Origin: Gallaecimonas mangrovi
GTDB taxonomy: Bacteria > Pseudomonadota > Gammaproteobacteria > Enterobacterales > Gallaecimonadaceae
DNA: 64,000 bases
NCBI RefSeq assembly: GCF_003367375.1
Contig: NZ_CP031416.1
Span: 2,301,501 to 2,365,500 of the forward strand
Direction of reading: 5' to 3'
The position numbers were made by a program, and so were the translations under genes. This document shows, in pieces, positions 1-9,300 of this stretch. How positions within the stretch are numbered: the stretch's first letter is position 1; every line of letters starts with the position of its first letter. The notes under the pieces are model-generated. The model was not told the DNA's origin and did not search any database. It saw only the letters and a list, made by a program, of their open reading frames with translations.

Positions 1-865
1 TGTGATAGAAAGACATGCCAAGGGTTGCCCAAATCATGGCAATAACCCCTTCACCAATCATGGCGCCGTAGAACACAAAGCGGCCATTGCTTTCGTTTTC
101 AACGCAGCGCGCCATCAGTGGCGACTGGGTAGCGTGGAAGCCTGACAAGGCGCCACAAGCGATGGTAATAAACAGCAGCGGCCAGATAGGCAGGCCTTTG
201 GGGTGCATATTCTCAAGGCTCACGCCGGAAGAATAGAAGCTGTGGCCACTGACAATAAGCCCAATCAGCAGACCAAAAGACATGAACACCAGCAGCGCCC
301 CGAAGATGGGGTAAAAGCGGCCGATGATTTTATCAATGGGCACAATGGTGGCCAGCATGTAGTAGCCGAAGATAATCGCCACCCACACCGGTACTGATGT
401 ATCTGACAAGTTACCCAGCAGCTTGGCTGGCCCCAAGGTGAATACCACCCCGACAAGCAGCAGCAGGATAACGGCAAAACCGTTCATAAAATGCTTGGCA
501 CCTTTGCCAAGCTCGCGGCCTACCACCGTTGGCACCGAGGCACCGCCAGCACGAACCGACATCATGCCTGAGAAGTAGTCATGCACGGCGCCCGCGAAAA
601 TGGACCCAAGCACAATCCACAACAAAGCAACGGGACCGTAAAGGGCACCCAAGATGGGACCGAAGATAGGGCCAAGGCCAGCAATATTAAGAAGCTGCAC
701 CAGGTACACCTTCTTGGTAGACATCGGCACATAGTCCACACCGTCATTATTCGCAATGGCGGGGGTTGGCCGTGCAGGCCGAATGCCGAAGATACGCTCG
801 ATGATTTTTCCGTAGATGAAGTATCCGGCGATGAGGGTAACAACGCCGAGAAGGAACCAAAGCAT
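1..865 (-). CDS. btsT: CstA/BtsT-family pyruvate (carbon starvation) transporter, 3' part cut by window edge
   Basis: Translation from the ATG at 865 gives a multi-spanning inner-membrane protein. It starts MLWFLLGVVTLIAGY and carries family blocks such as GPIFGPILGALYGP, AGAVHDYFSGMMSVR and ACGALSGFHATQSP, which are typical of CstA and of YjiY/BtsT, the H+/pyruvate symporter. About 288 codons are visible, so more than half of the roughly 700-residue family protein lies outside the window. The start has a strong AGGAGA site just upstream. The next genes on the same strand are a BtsS/BtsR-like system, and BtsR-type boxes lie 70-98 bp upstream of the start, which argues for BtsT rather than CstA proper. 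Family membership is seen directly; pyruvate as substrate is inferred from context. Confidence 0.85.
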   Translation of the reverse strand, partial: MLWFLLGVVTLIAGYFIYGKIIERIFGIRPARPTPAIANNDGVDYVPMSTKKVYLVQLLNIAGLGPIFGPILGALYGPVALLWIVLGSIFAGAVHDYFSGMMSVRAGGASVPTVVGRELGKGAKHFMNGFAVILLLLVGVVFTLGPAKLLGNLSDTSVPVWVAIIFGYYMLATIVPIDKIIGRFYPIFGALLVFMSFGLLIGLIVSGHSFYSSGVSLENMHPKGLPIWPLLFITIACGALSGFHATQSPLMARCVENESNGRFVFYGAMIGEGVIAMIWATLGMSFYH

Positions 866-934
866 AAGGTTCTCCTATTTTTTGTTTGAGAAGAACCTAT
901 ATTCCGTTGACGCTTACGTCACCTTTAATATTCC

Positions 935-963
935 TGAGCGGTCGTAAACGGAAGCTGAGTGGT
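935..963 (-). promoter_or_regulatory. Pair of BtsR-type direct-repeat boxes upstream of btsT
   Basis: Read on the minus strand, ACCACTCA (963-956) is followed after exactly 13 bases by ACCGCTCA (942-935). This fits the motif I recall for E. coli BtsR (YehT) at the yjiY/btsT promoter: ACC[G/A]CTC[A/T] repeated with a 13-bp spacer. The boxes point toward btsT, whose start is 70 bp from the proximal box. A TATAGG-like -10 (901-896) and a TGACG-N4-CGTCA palindrome (908-921) lie between them. Confidence 0.8.
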
Positions 964-968
964 CACGG

Positions 969-1667
969 TTAAATTGGCAACAGGTATTTTTCTTTTAACA
1001 GCTTCAAGTAACGGCGAGACACGGGCACCTTGGTGGCAAAGTGGGTTTCAATTTCGGCGCCGCTGTCTTTAATGGCAATAGCTTTAATGGCGTCGGGGTT
1101 AACCAGGTACTGGCGATGCACTCGCAGTAGCGGCAACCTGGCTTCAAGGGTTTTAAGGGGCAGTTGGCAGTGCAGCAATTCCCCTTGCGACACCACTTGG
1201 GTACCGGTCAAATCAACATAGGCACAATCGATGTCTTTCGGCGCCACCAGCCGCACCGTACTGCCTTGATAACAGGCAAGCCGCTCAAGGGGGCTGTCAT
1301 CACTTTGCGCCTGAATAACATTATCCAAGCGTTTGATGGTTTTGGTGAGCCGTTCCGGGTCAACGGGTTTGAGCAGGTAATCAAGGGCGGCTTCGTCAAA
1401 GGCGTCCAGCGCATATTGCTGGTGGGCGGTCACAAACACCAAGGCCGGACGCGGCTCAGGCAGTAAACTGGAGACTTCCACCCCCGAAAGCCCGGGCATG
1501 TCCACATCTAAAAACACCACATCAGGGGCCAACTCGCGGGCTTTTAACAGGCCATCTTTACCATTGCCCGCTTCGCCAACAACCTTCACACCACCCACTT
1601 CTTCTAACAGTGCGGCCAGCTCTTCACGCGCCAGCGGTTCGTCATCGACTAACAATGCCCGGATCAT
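969..1667 (-). CDS. btsR: LytTR-family response regulator (BtsR-like)
   Basis: A 232-residue regulator. It has an N-terminal receiver domain (MIRALLVDDEPLAREEL, phospho-acceptor Asp in VVFLDVDMPG near residue 54, Lys in LLKPVD) and a C-terminal LytTR DNA-binding domain (about 130-230: LRVHRQYLVNPDAI, VPVSRRYLKLLKE). I chose ATG 1667 because its ATGA overlaps the TGA of the upstream kinase and AAGGGG precedes it; an ATG at 1688 in the same frame has no such support. In E. coli the homologous BtsR, activated by BtsS in response to pyruvate, turns on btsT. The boxes next door match that role. Confidence 0.85.
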   Translation of the reverse strand: MIRALLVDDEPLAREELAALLEEVGGVKVVGEAGNGKDGLLKARELAPDVVFLDVDMPGLSGVEVSSLLPEPRPALVFVTAHQQYALDAFDEAALDYLLKPVDPERLTKTIKRLDNVIQAQSDDSPLERLACYQGSTVRLVAPKDIDCAYVDLTGTQVVSQGELLHCQLPLKTLEARLPLLRVHRQYLVNPDAIKAIAIKDSGAEIETHFATKVPVSRRYLKLLKEKYLLPI

Positions 1668-3328
1668 GGCAACACCCCTTTTGGCCAACTCAGTTCTGCC
1701 CGGGTGTATTGCCCCGGTTCGTGGTGGAGCTGAAGTGTACAGGATACCCCCAAGGCGGCAAAGCGCTCACGCACCAGTGTTAAGCCAAGGCCGTCGTTCT
1801 TCACCGGCGCTCTGGCGGCGCTGTCTTCAATGAAAATTCGCACCTCTCGGCCGACAAGCTCGGCGACCAATTTGACACTACCGCCCTCCTCGGCCTGGCT
1901 AATGCCATGCTTAATGGCGTTCTCTACCAGTGTTTGCACCGCAAGTGCTGGCACCTTTTCACCTTCAAGGTCTACCGCCAGTTCGGCGCTGTAACTAAGC
2001 CGGTCACCAAAGCGCACCTTTTCAATGGCCAGGTAGTGGTCGATGTGCGCAAACTCTTCAGCCAGGGTAACGGTGACACTGTGGCGGCCAAGGTTACCGC
2101 GCAAAAAGCCGGCCAAATGCACAATCAGCTCACGGGCCTTTTTGGCATCGCGGCGCAGCACCGCCGCCACCGTATTAAGGCTATTAAAAAGGAAATGCGG
2201 GTTGACCTTGGCCTCCAGTGCCCTAAGTTCGGCTTCTGCCAGCAAGGCCCGGTTGGCTTGTAATTGGTCGTGCAATAACTGGTTGGATAAAACCCCCGCT
2301 ATCCCTACCCCGAGACTGCGGTTGAGGTTTCGAAACAGCTTGCGCTTGGGTTCGTAAAGCTTAATGGTGCCCACCACCTCTTTTTCGCCTTTGAGCGGTA
2401 CCACCAGTGACGAGCCCAATTCGCAGTCAGCGCGAATAGAGCAGCGATAAGGCGTCGATAAGCCATCGGCAAATACCACCCGGTTAAAACGGATGGCATC
2501 CAAGGTAATGGATGACGATATTGGCCGGCCGACCTTGTGATGGTCTGCGCCCATACCGGTAAAGGCCAGAATGTGTTCCCGGTCGGTAATGGCCACCGCC
2601 GCCACCCCGGTTTCGTCTTTAACTATCTCAGCAATGGTATTGGCCGACTTGGCGTTAAAGCCTTGCTCCAACACGCCAACGCAGCGCCTGGCAATACGTA
2701 ACGCCCGGTCGGAAATGGTGGCAGCCAGTTCTTCGGCGCGAAACTTGGCGTCGCGAATAAAGCTCATAAATAATGCCGCGCCGGTGGCATTGGCCAGCAT
2801 CATCGGCAGCGCTATCACCTCTACCAGCGCTTTGGCTTTATCAAAGGGGTGGGCCACGATAAGAATAATGGCCATTTGGCAACCTTCGGCAAAGAGCCCC
2901 AAAAAGAACGCCTGCCAAGGGTTAAAAATACGCTCGGTTTGCCCGCAGCGCTGCCAAAAGGCATGTATAAGGCCGCCTAGAAAGCCTTCCCAGGTGGTAG
3001 AAATAGCGCAAGCCACATCGGTAAACCCGCCCATGGAAAAGCGGTGCAAACCGCCGGTAAGCCCGACGGCAATGCCCACGAAGGGCCCGCCCAACAAGCC
3101 ACCTAAAATCGCACCAATAGCACGGGTATTGGCCACCGCCCCCAGGGTTTGCTGGCCAAAATAGGTGCCCATGATGCAAAAACCCGAGAAAATGGCATAC
3201 ACCATCAGCTTATGGATAGGCCAGCTCGACAAGCTGGCCAGCGGCCGAAACAGCGGGGTTTTAGAAAACACATAAACGATCAGCAGATACACACTCATCT
3301 GCTGAAAAAGCGGCAGCACCAGTTGCAC
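1664..3328 (-). CDS. btsS: LytS-family sensor histidine kinase (BtsS-like)
   Basis: 554 residues, close to the 561 of E. coli BtsS. Domains in order: a 5TMR-LYT membrane sensor block (about residues 1-170), a GAF-like domain (about 200-340) with VAAVAITDREHILAF, and a histidine-kinase core. The core has its phospho-acceptor His in KVNPHFLFNSLN and an ATP-binding N box in LVENAIKHGIS, with GLGLTLVRERF after it. Its first codon follows the stop of the isoaspartyl peptidase gene with no gap, and its stop overlaps the btsR start. It should sense pyruvate in the membrane and phosphorylate BtsR; ligand and partner are inferred from family and synteny. Confidence 0.85.
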   Translation of the reverse strand: MQLVLPLFQQMSVYLLIVYVFSKTPLFRPLASLSSWPIHKLMVYAIFSGFCIMGTYFGQQTLGAVANTRAIGAILGGLLGGPFVGIAVGLTGGLHRFSMGGFTDVACAISTTWEGFLGGLIHAFWQRCGQTERIFNPWQAFFLGLFAEGCQMAIILIVAHPFDKAKALVEVIALPMMLANATGAALFMSFIRDAKFRAEELAATISDRALRIARRCVGVLEQGFNAKSANTIAEIVKDETGVAAVAITDREHILAFTGMGADHHKVGRPISSSITLDAIRFNRVVFADGLSTPYRCSIRADCELGSSLVVPLKGEKEVVGTIKLYEPKRKLFRNLNRSLGVGIAGVLSNQLLHDQLQANRALLAEAELRALEAKVNPHFLFNSLNTVAAVLRRDAKKARELIVHLAGFLRGNLGRHSVTVTLAEEFAHIDHYLAIEKVRFGDRLSYSAELAVDLEGEKVPALAVQTLVENAIKHGISQAEEGGSVKLVAELVGREVRIFIEDSAARAPVKNDGLGLTLVRERFAALGVSCTLQLHHEPGQYTRAELSWPKGVLP

Positions 3329-4336
3329 TTAGGGGTTCCCGTAAATCAGGGTTTTCTCTTCGGTCCGGGTTTTATAGCCCCGGTACATGCCTTCGGTATT
3401 AAAAGGCTGGCTGATGCTACCATCGGCGCCCATTACGATCACCCCACCGGTGCCACCCAGTTGCGCCAAGCGGCCGTGGATCACCTCATCGGCGGCGGTC
3501 TTAATGTCTTTGCCCTGATAGCGCACCCGCGCACATATATCCGCGGCAATGTTGAGGCGAATAAAGTATTCGCCGTGGCCGGTGGACGAGACCGCGCAAA
3601 CGCCATTTTCGGCGTAGGTGCCAGCGCCAATGATCGGCGAGTCGCCAATGCGGCCATAACGTTTGGCAGTCATACCGCCGGTCGAGGTGGCCGCCGCCAA
3701 GTTACCGCTGCTGTCCAGGGCCACAGCGCCAACGGTGCCGTACTTATAATCCCCTTCCAGATAATCGCGGGCTTGATAACCGCCCTTTTCGGCAATGTCT
3801 TGCTTGGCTTTTTCCAATGCCTTTTTACGCGACTCGGTATCAAAATAATGGTTATCCACCAGCTCTAAACCTTCGGCTTTGGCAAAGGCGTCTGCGCCCT
3901 CCCCTGACAGCATCACGTGTGGGCTATCCACCATCACCTTGTAGGCCGCTGTTATCGGATGCTTAACAGTTTTGACCCCGGCCACAGCCCCGGCATTGAG
4001 GGTTTTGCCGTCCATGATGGACGCATCCAGTTCATGTTCGCCGTCAAAGTTATAAACGGCTCCTTTACCGGCGTTAAACAGCTCGGAGTTTTCCATGACC
4101 ATAATGGCCGCCTGCACCGCATCAAGGCTGCGGCCGCCCTTTTCCAGCACGGCATAGCCTGCATCCAGCGCTTCTTGCAGTTTGGCGTGGTAGGCCTTTT
4201 CCTGCTCTGGCGTTAAGCTGGCGCGGGTAATGGTGCCAGCACCGCCATGGATGGCAATAGCAATTGGCTTATCATCAGCCGCTTGCGCGCTGGCCGACGC
4301 CCCCGCTAAAAGCAGGCTGCTCAGCAAGGTTTTCAT
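3329..4336 (-). CDS. iaaA: Periplasmic isoaspartyl peptidase / L-asparaginase (Ntn hydrolase)
   Basis: About 335 residues from ATG 4336, with AGAGGAGAAC upstream and a signal peptide MKTLLSSLLLAGASASAQA. A longer reading to 4468 adds a basic tail without homology value. The mature part matches plant-type asparaginases: AIHGGAG near the N terminus, FNAGKGAVY, and the autocleavage site YGTVGAVALD, whose Thr becomes the N-terminal nucleophile. ATSTGGMTAKRYGRIGDSPIIGAGTYA follows. It releases Asp/Asn from isoaspartyl dipeptides and asparagine in the periplasm. It is the first gene of a tight iaaA-btsS-btsR run, an arrangement I do not know from E. coli. It may link peptide supply to the nutrient-sensing pair (inference). 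Confidence 0.88.
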   Translation of the reverse strand: MKTLLSSLLLAGASASAQAADDKPIAIAIHGGAGTITRASLTPEQEKAYHAKLQEALDAGYAVLEKGGRSLDAVQAAIMVMENSELFNAGKGAVYNFDGEHELDASIMDGKTLNAGAVAGVKTVKHPITAAYKVMVDSPHVMLSGEGADAFAKAEGLELVDNHYFDTESRKKALEKAKQDIAEKGGYQARDYLEGDYKYGTVGAVALDSSGNLAAATSTGGMTAKRYGRIGDSPIIGAGTYAENGVCAVSSTGHGEYFIRLNIAADICARVRYQGKDIKTAADEVIHGRLAQLGGTGGVIVMGADGSISQPFNTEGMYRGYKTRTEEKTLIYGNP

Positions 4337-4538
4337 GGATGTTCTCCTCTGGGTTTTCGCCATCTTTTCAATCCCTTTGTGTTTAAACAAGTGCTTCGTG
4401 GCCAGCGGTCTTGGGCTACGCCCGAGCGGCGGTTTCGCCGCTTTTACGGCTTGCTGCTTAGCTGCCATTAAAATACGAAATGGCCATTGATAACTGGCGC
4501 TTTAACCCGTGTTTTAACCATTAGGCGGTTTTTTGGCA

Positions 4539-5138
4539 TTACGTCGCCTTAAAAAAGCCCTTAAGCGCTTTATAAAGGGTGTTGTGGCCCGCCCGGCGCC
4601 GGGTTTTGGCAAGGGGGTGTTTAATCAGGCTCAAGTCGTGGTCGTCACCCAGCAGATCCCCCAGTTTTTTGAGCAGGTTTTGGGTGTCACTGGCATTAAG
4701 CCAGGTTGCCAGGGCTTCCATAATTTTCAGGTGTTTACGAAGCTGGTGTAGCGCCCGGGGCTTGGGGTGGCGGCAAGCAAAGGCTTTTTTATAGTGCCGT
4801 TTGGCCCACTGCCGATGCTGGCAATAGCAGCTGAGCAGTGCATCCACCGTCGGCACGGCAGCGCCCTCGAGGGCCTTATATAAGCCGCTGACACTGACGT
4901 TAGGCTCGGGTGTTAACGGCAGCTCGGCCAGATGCAATAGCTTTTGCCAATGGCGGCGCACCTGCTGGTCACGGCTGGCGTTGGTGCGTTTTCGAAAGCC
5001 TTTAGCCTTACCTGCCAGCATTACATTGCCGGTAGCCGTGGCCCAAGCTTCGGCCTGCTTCGCCACTTTACGGCGCTGATGCAAGTCGCCATTTTTAAGG
5101 CGCTCTAGCATGAGCGCCTTGGCAGGAAAGTTGTCCAT
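4539..5138 (-). CDS. CHAD-domain protein
   Basis: 199 residues, rich in Lys, Arg and His. The C-terminal half shows the CHAD pattern: HQLRKHLKIMEALATWL and LLKKLGDLLGDDHDLSLI, plus several basic helices. CHAD domains bind polyphosphate; many sit next to CYTH phosphatases, but no CYTH gene is visible here. It is short for the family (usually 250-300), so it may be a reduced member. It is divergent from the acyl-CoA synthetase gene. The function beyond polyphosphate binding is unknown. Confidence 0.65.
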   Translation of the reverse strand: MDNFPAKALMLERLKNGDLHQRRKVAKQAEAWATATGNVMLAGKAKGFRKRTNASRDQQVRRHWQKLLHLAELPLTPEPNVSVSGLYKALEGAAVPTVDALLSCYCQHRQWAKRHYKKAFACRHPKPRALHQLRKHLKIMEALATWLNASDTQNLLKKLGDLLGDDHDLSLIKHPLAKTRRRAGHNTLYKALKGFFKAT

Positions 5139-5247
5139 AACCTCACACCTTCACAAAAACACCAACCCCATTAGACAAAAGGATAAAGGTAGCTTTTCGG
5201 CCACCATGCTAAATCTTCGTCATCGCCCTAAACGGAGTTCATTCTTG

Positions 5248-6931
5248 ATGGCCGCCCCCTTGGACAGTCTTTTTAAAGGCGCATCTCAGCCACCGCTGTT
5301 GTTTCAAACCATTGGTGACTGCCTCAAGGAGAAGGCAAAGGCCCACCCTAACCGTTTGGCGGTGGTGGTGCGGCATCAAGACATCCGTTGGAACTACCGC
5401 CAGCTTCTGGAACAAGTAGACCGCTTAGCAGTTGGCTTGTATCGCCTGGGTATTGAAAAAGGTGACCGTGTCGGCATTTGGGCACCCAATTGTTACCAAT
5501 GGCTATTGGTACAGTTTGCCACGGCGCGGCTGGGGGCGATCATGGTGTGTATCAATCCCAACTACCAAAAGCTCGAACTGGCTTACGCCCTCAATAAAGC
5601 CCAATGCAAAGCACTGGTTTGCGCAGAAGGCTTTCGCAGCAACAATTACCTTGCCATGCTCGATGAGCTTGCCCCAGAGCTGCGCCGTACCACCTCGGGT
5701 AAAGCGTTAAAAGCCAAAGCCTTACCGCACCTTCGCCACGTTATCACCCTTGGCAAGGCCAACGCCGGTTATCTGGCTTTTGACTGGCTAATGACCGACT
5801 TTAGTGCCGGAGAGCGTGCCCAGCTGGACACCCTGGAGCTTAGCCCCGGCGACCCAATTAATATTCAATTTACCTCCGGCACCACCGGTAGCCCGAAAGG
5901 GGCAACACTGTCGCATTTTAATATTCTCAACAACGCCGCCCAGGTTGGCGATGCCATGGGGCTGGGCGGCCAGGACAAACTCTGTATTCCGGTGCCGCTG
6001 TATCATTGCTTTGGTATGGTGCTGGGCAGTTTACTGTGTGTGGTAAGGGGCGCCGCCGCGGTGCTACCCAGTGAGTCTTTTATCGCCAGCGCTACCTTGC
6101 AAGCAGTAGCGGAAGAAAAATGCACCGCGCTCCATGGCGTGCCCACCATGTTTATCGCCCTGCTCGAAGATCCCCAGTTTGCCGACTATGACATTTCTAG
6201 CCTGCGTACCGGCGTGATGGCAGGCTCAAGCTGCCCGGAAACCTTGATGAAAAAAGTGATGGGGCCGCTGCATCTGCCAGAAATTCTCATTGGCTACGGG
6301 CAAACCGAGTCCAGCCCATTAACCACATTACCCGCCGCGACGACCCGGTCAGTAAACGCATTACCAGCGTTGGCCGCGCCAGTGCCCACCAGGAAGTCAA
6401 AATCGTTGATTACATGGGCCGCACCGTGCCACGGGGAGAAAGGGGGAGATCTGTAACCGCGGCTATGCGGTAATGCTGGGTTACTGGGACGATCCGGAAA
6501 AAACCAACGACACCATCGACAACTATGGTTGGCTGCATTCGGGGGATCTGGGCGTAATGGACAACGACGGTTACGTTGAAGTGGTGGGCCGATTAAAAGA
6601 CATGATCATCCGCGGCGGTGAAAACATCTATCCGCGTGAAGTGGAAGCGTGTTTTTACCAGCACCCGGCGGTGCAAGATGTACAGGTGTTTGGCATTCCC
6701 GATGAGCGCTTCGGCGAAACCGTCTGCGCCTGGGTCCAGGTAAAACGCGGCCAACAGCTCGATGCCGACACCCTGATAAGCTTTGCCAAACCGCTGCTGG
6801 CCCACTTTAAAATTCCCCAGCACTTTCACTTTGTTGAAAACTACCCGATGACGGTGACCGGTAAGGTGCAGAAATTCAAAATGCGGGAAATGATGTTGAC
6901 CGCTCTCAAAGATGCGGCAAAAAGTCGCTAA
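5248..6931 (+). pseudogene. Acyl-CoA synthetase (AMP-binding) with two frameshifts
   Basis: From ATG 5248 (GGAG upstream) the protein is a medium/long-chain fatty-acyl-CoA synthetase: NIQFTSGTTGSPKGATLSH (P-loop), IGYGQTESSP, GYAVMLGYWDDPEKT, GWLHSGDLGVMD, GRLKDMIIRGGENIYPRE and the C-terminal Lys in TGKVQKFKMRE. After IGYGQTESSPLTT the reading must drop one base to continue as ITRRDDPVSKRITSVGRASAHQEVKIVDYMGRTVPRGE. It must drop one more near 6440-6450 (a run of five G) to reach GEICNRGYAV. Two single-base losses within about 120 bp split one otherwise intact enzyme of about 560 residues. It is either a recent pseudogene or has sequencing errors. Confidence 0.85.
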
Positions 6932-7003
6932 CGGGCGCTCTGCATCATGGCGCTGTCACTTGGTGGTGATAAAGTAACGCTTTTGGCTGTTTTGGAAATT
7001 TTC

Positions 7004-8209
7004 ATGCGTAAGTCTTTTCTGGCACTGGCCTTTTTAAGCCTCAGTGCCCATGCCGAGTTTTCTATTCCCGGCTTTGAACTCGTTCACACCGTACCGGTAG
7101 AAACCGACCTTGCCACCCCTGATCTGCGTGGGCCAACCGAGGTTTGGTGCCAGCTGTTCGATAGCGCAAAAAAAACCATCGATATCGCCCAGTTTTATGT
7201 GTCCGGCAAACCCGGCGAGCCACTGGAAACCGTCATTAACCACCTCAAAGCGGCCAGCGATCGCGGGGTGAAAATTCGTTTCCTGCTCGACAAGCATGGC
7301 CTTGGCATTTCTGAAAAGGCCACCGTTGCCAAACTCAAAGCCATTCCTAACCTCACCTTCAAACTCATTGACTACAGCAAAGTGGGCGGCGGCATTATCC
7401 ACGCCAAATACTTTGTGGTAGATGGTAAGGAAGCCTACGTTGGCAGCCAGAACTTTGACTGGCGCTCCTTAAAAGAGATCCATGAAGCAGGCCTTAGAGT
7501 CACCGACACCAAGGTGGCCAAGCAAATGCAGGCCATTTTCAATGTTGACTGGCACGCCCAGCAGCTGATTGCTGAAGGTAAAAAAGTACCGGTACTAAAC
7601 CACCAGGTAGTGCATGCCGACGAGTCACAAACCAGTTATCTGGTCGCCAGCCCCAATGCCTATAACCCGCCCGGCGTTGGTGATTCTGAAACTGAACTGC
7701 CAAAACTGCTGGCCAAGGCCAAAAAGGAAGTGCTGGTACAGGTAATGGAATATGCGCCGCTGTCTTACGCGCCGGGTATTCGCCCTTACTATGCAGTCAT
7801 TGACGATGCCATTCGTGCTACCGCCCAGCGCGGCGTTAAAGTCAAAATGCTGGTGGCAGACTGGAATACCAAAGAGCCGGAGATAAGCTACCTAAAAAGC
7901 TTGGAAGTGCTGCCTAACGTTGAAATCAAGATTGTTAGCATTCCCGAGGCAAAAGAAGGCTTTATTCCCTATGCACGGGTGATCCACACCAAAGCCATGG
8001 ACATCGACGACAAAATTGCCTGGGTTGGCACCAGCAACTGGGAAGGCGGTTACATGGATAACTCCCGTAACCTGGAAGTGGTGATGCAAGACCCGAAAAT
8101 GGCCAAACGCATCGGCGAAATGGCGCGCCAGTTATGGAATAGCCCTTACGCGAAAAAGCTGGATATTAATAAAACCTATCCGCGCCCACACCCCGGCTCT
8201 GCCAAATAA
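7004..8209 (+). CDS. Secreted phospholipase D-like protein (two HKD motifs)
   Basis: 401 residues from ATG 7004, where a signal peptide MRKSFLALAFLSLSAHA begins; the upstream ATG at 6947 adds an unrelated lead. There are two PLD active-site motifs: HAKYFVVDGKEAYVGSQNFD (about residue 130) and HTKAMDIDDKIAWVGTSNWEGG (about 325). In the second, the Lys and Asp positions are kept. The enzyme probably acts as a periplasmic phosphodiesterase on lipids or nucleic acid; the substrate cannot be told. It ends in a clear terminator. Confidence 0.82.
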   Translation: MRKSFLALAFLSLSAHAEFSIPGFELVHTVPVETDLATPDLRGPTEVWCQLFDSAKKTIDIAQFYVSGKPGEPLETVINHLKAASDRGVKIRFLLDKHGLGISEKATVAKLKAIPNLTFKLIDYSKVGGGIIHAKYFVVDGKEAYVGSQNFDWRSLKEIHEAGLRVTDTKVAKQMQAIFNVDWHAQQLIAEGKKVPVLNHQVVHADESQTSYLVASPNAYNPPGVGDSETELPKLLAKAKKEVLVQVMEYAPLSYAPGIRPYYAVIDDAIRATAQRGVKVKMLVADWNTKEPEISYLKSLEVLPNVEIKIVSIPEAKEGFIPYARVIHTKAMDIDDKIAWVGTSNWEGGYMDNSRNLEVVMQDPKMAKRIGEMARQLWNSPYAKKLDINKTYPRPHPGSAK

Positions 8210-8222
8210 AAATCATACAATT

Positions 8223-8250
8223 AAAAAAGGCACCGCGAGGTGCCTTTTTT
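8223..8250 (+). terminator. Rho-independent terminator after the PLD-like gene
   Basis: A-run, GGCACC / GGTGCC stem with a GCGA loop, then a T-run. Usable in both directions. Confidence 0.85.
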
Positions 8251-8310
8251 ATTAAACACAACTAGCCGTTACCGGGCTATAAATCAAAATAAAACACTCT
8301 TGGTATTTAT

Positions 8311-9300
8311 TTACGCCAAGTCAGTATTCGCCAATTCTTTTAAAGCAAAACGCCCACGCTCGGCAACAGCCTCGGCTTTATCTTCAGCAAAGCGTTTCGC
8401 GTATTGAACCGCTTGTGATTTTATATCGCTTAGCTGCCGAATTAAAAATTCTGCGCCAACGCGGCGGACTTTTGATGAGGGGTCATCCGCTGCTTTAGCC
8501 AATAACAGGGTAAATGGCAGCGACACGCTTATCGCCCTGCTGGCAACCACCGCTTCTAGTCTGCCAAGACAATAGGCTTTGTCGGTCCAGACCCATTGTC
8601 GCCCATCAAGCCAGGTAACTTCCTGGGCGAACAAGCTGCGATACGCCTTGGCGCGCACCGCCGGTTGCACCGCCCTTTCGGCAATTTTTGCCAGGTAACC
8701 GTCGATGGCGCTAAGGCGGCCAAGCTGCATCAATAGCAGGGGCATTGGCCCGGCGGCAGATGCCATAAGCTGCTCAACCAAACAACTGATAATATTGGGT
8801 TTTGCGGTCATTTCTAGCAAAACCTGCTTGTCTTGCGCCTTAATTCGGCCCCAAGAAGTCCAGCTGGAAAAGACCGCCATCAGTGCTTTTACCACCTCTT
8901 GTTCTGGCATGCTCTCGGCCAGCACCGGCAAGGCATCGCGGGCGGCCGCTCTGACATTGGGCACCCAATCGTTGAGCCTTCTGAGCGCCAAACAAAAGAA
9001 AAAGGCGTTAGGGGCGGCGCCGGTCAGTTGCTCTAGTGCCTGCTGGCGCCAAAAGCCGTTAGCGCTAATCACATCTAACCAGGTAAGCGGCCGCGTGTGG
9101 CGGTAGCCATGGCTGGCTTCAGGGTGAAAGTTATCGCGAATGAGGCGCTCCCAATAATCAAATTGATTTAAGGGTAACGGTGACGTTAACTCAATAATTT
9201 CAGCCATATTGGCCTGCGCCTGATCATGGCTAATAACGGCGCTAGACAACCGCTTGACCGCGGCGACAATCTCTTCTTTCCTTGCCTGGGAATTTTCCAA
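8311..9300 (-). CDS. Unknown cytoplasmic helical-repeat protein (HEAT-like)
   Basis: 329 residues, no signal peptide or membrane segment. The sequence is almost all helix-forming, and the C-terminal third reads like HEAT/armadillo repeats (DPSSKVRRVGAEFLIRQL, EAVAERGRFALKEL). The start ATG 9300 follows ACAGGATG. I do not recognise a specific family. A scaffold or binding role is only a guess from the repeat look. Confidence 0.6.
   Translation of the reverse strand: MENSQARKEEIVAAVKRLSSAVISHDQAQANMAEIIELTSPLPLNQFDYWERLIRDNFHPEASHGYRHTRPLTWLDVISANGFWRQQALEQLTGAAPNAFFFCLALRRLNDWVPNVRAAARDALPVLAESMPEQEVVKALMAVFSSWTSWGRIKAQDKQVLLEMTAKPNIISCLVEQLMASAAGPMPLLLMQLGRLSAIDGYLAKIAERAVQPAVRAKAYRSLFAQEVTWLDGRQWVWTDKAYCLGRLEAVVASRAISVSLPFTLLLAKAADDPSSKVRRVGAEFLIRQLSDIKSQAVQYAKRFAEDKAEAVAERGRFALKELANTDLA

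Noticed and set aside
203-889. Plus-strand frames across the first 0.9 kb
   Set aside because: They are antisense shadows of the btsT-like transporter, whose minus-strand frame is continuous and has clear family motifs.
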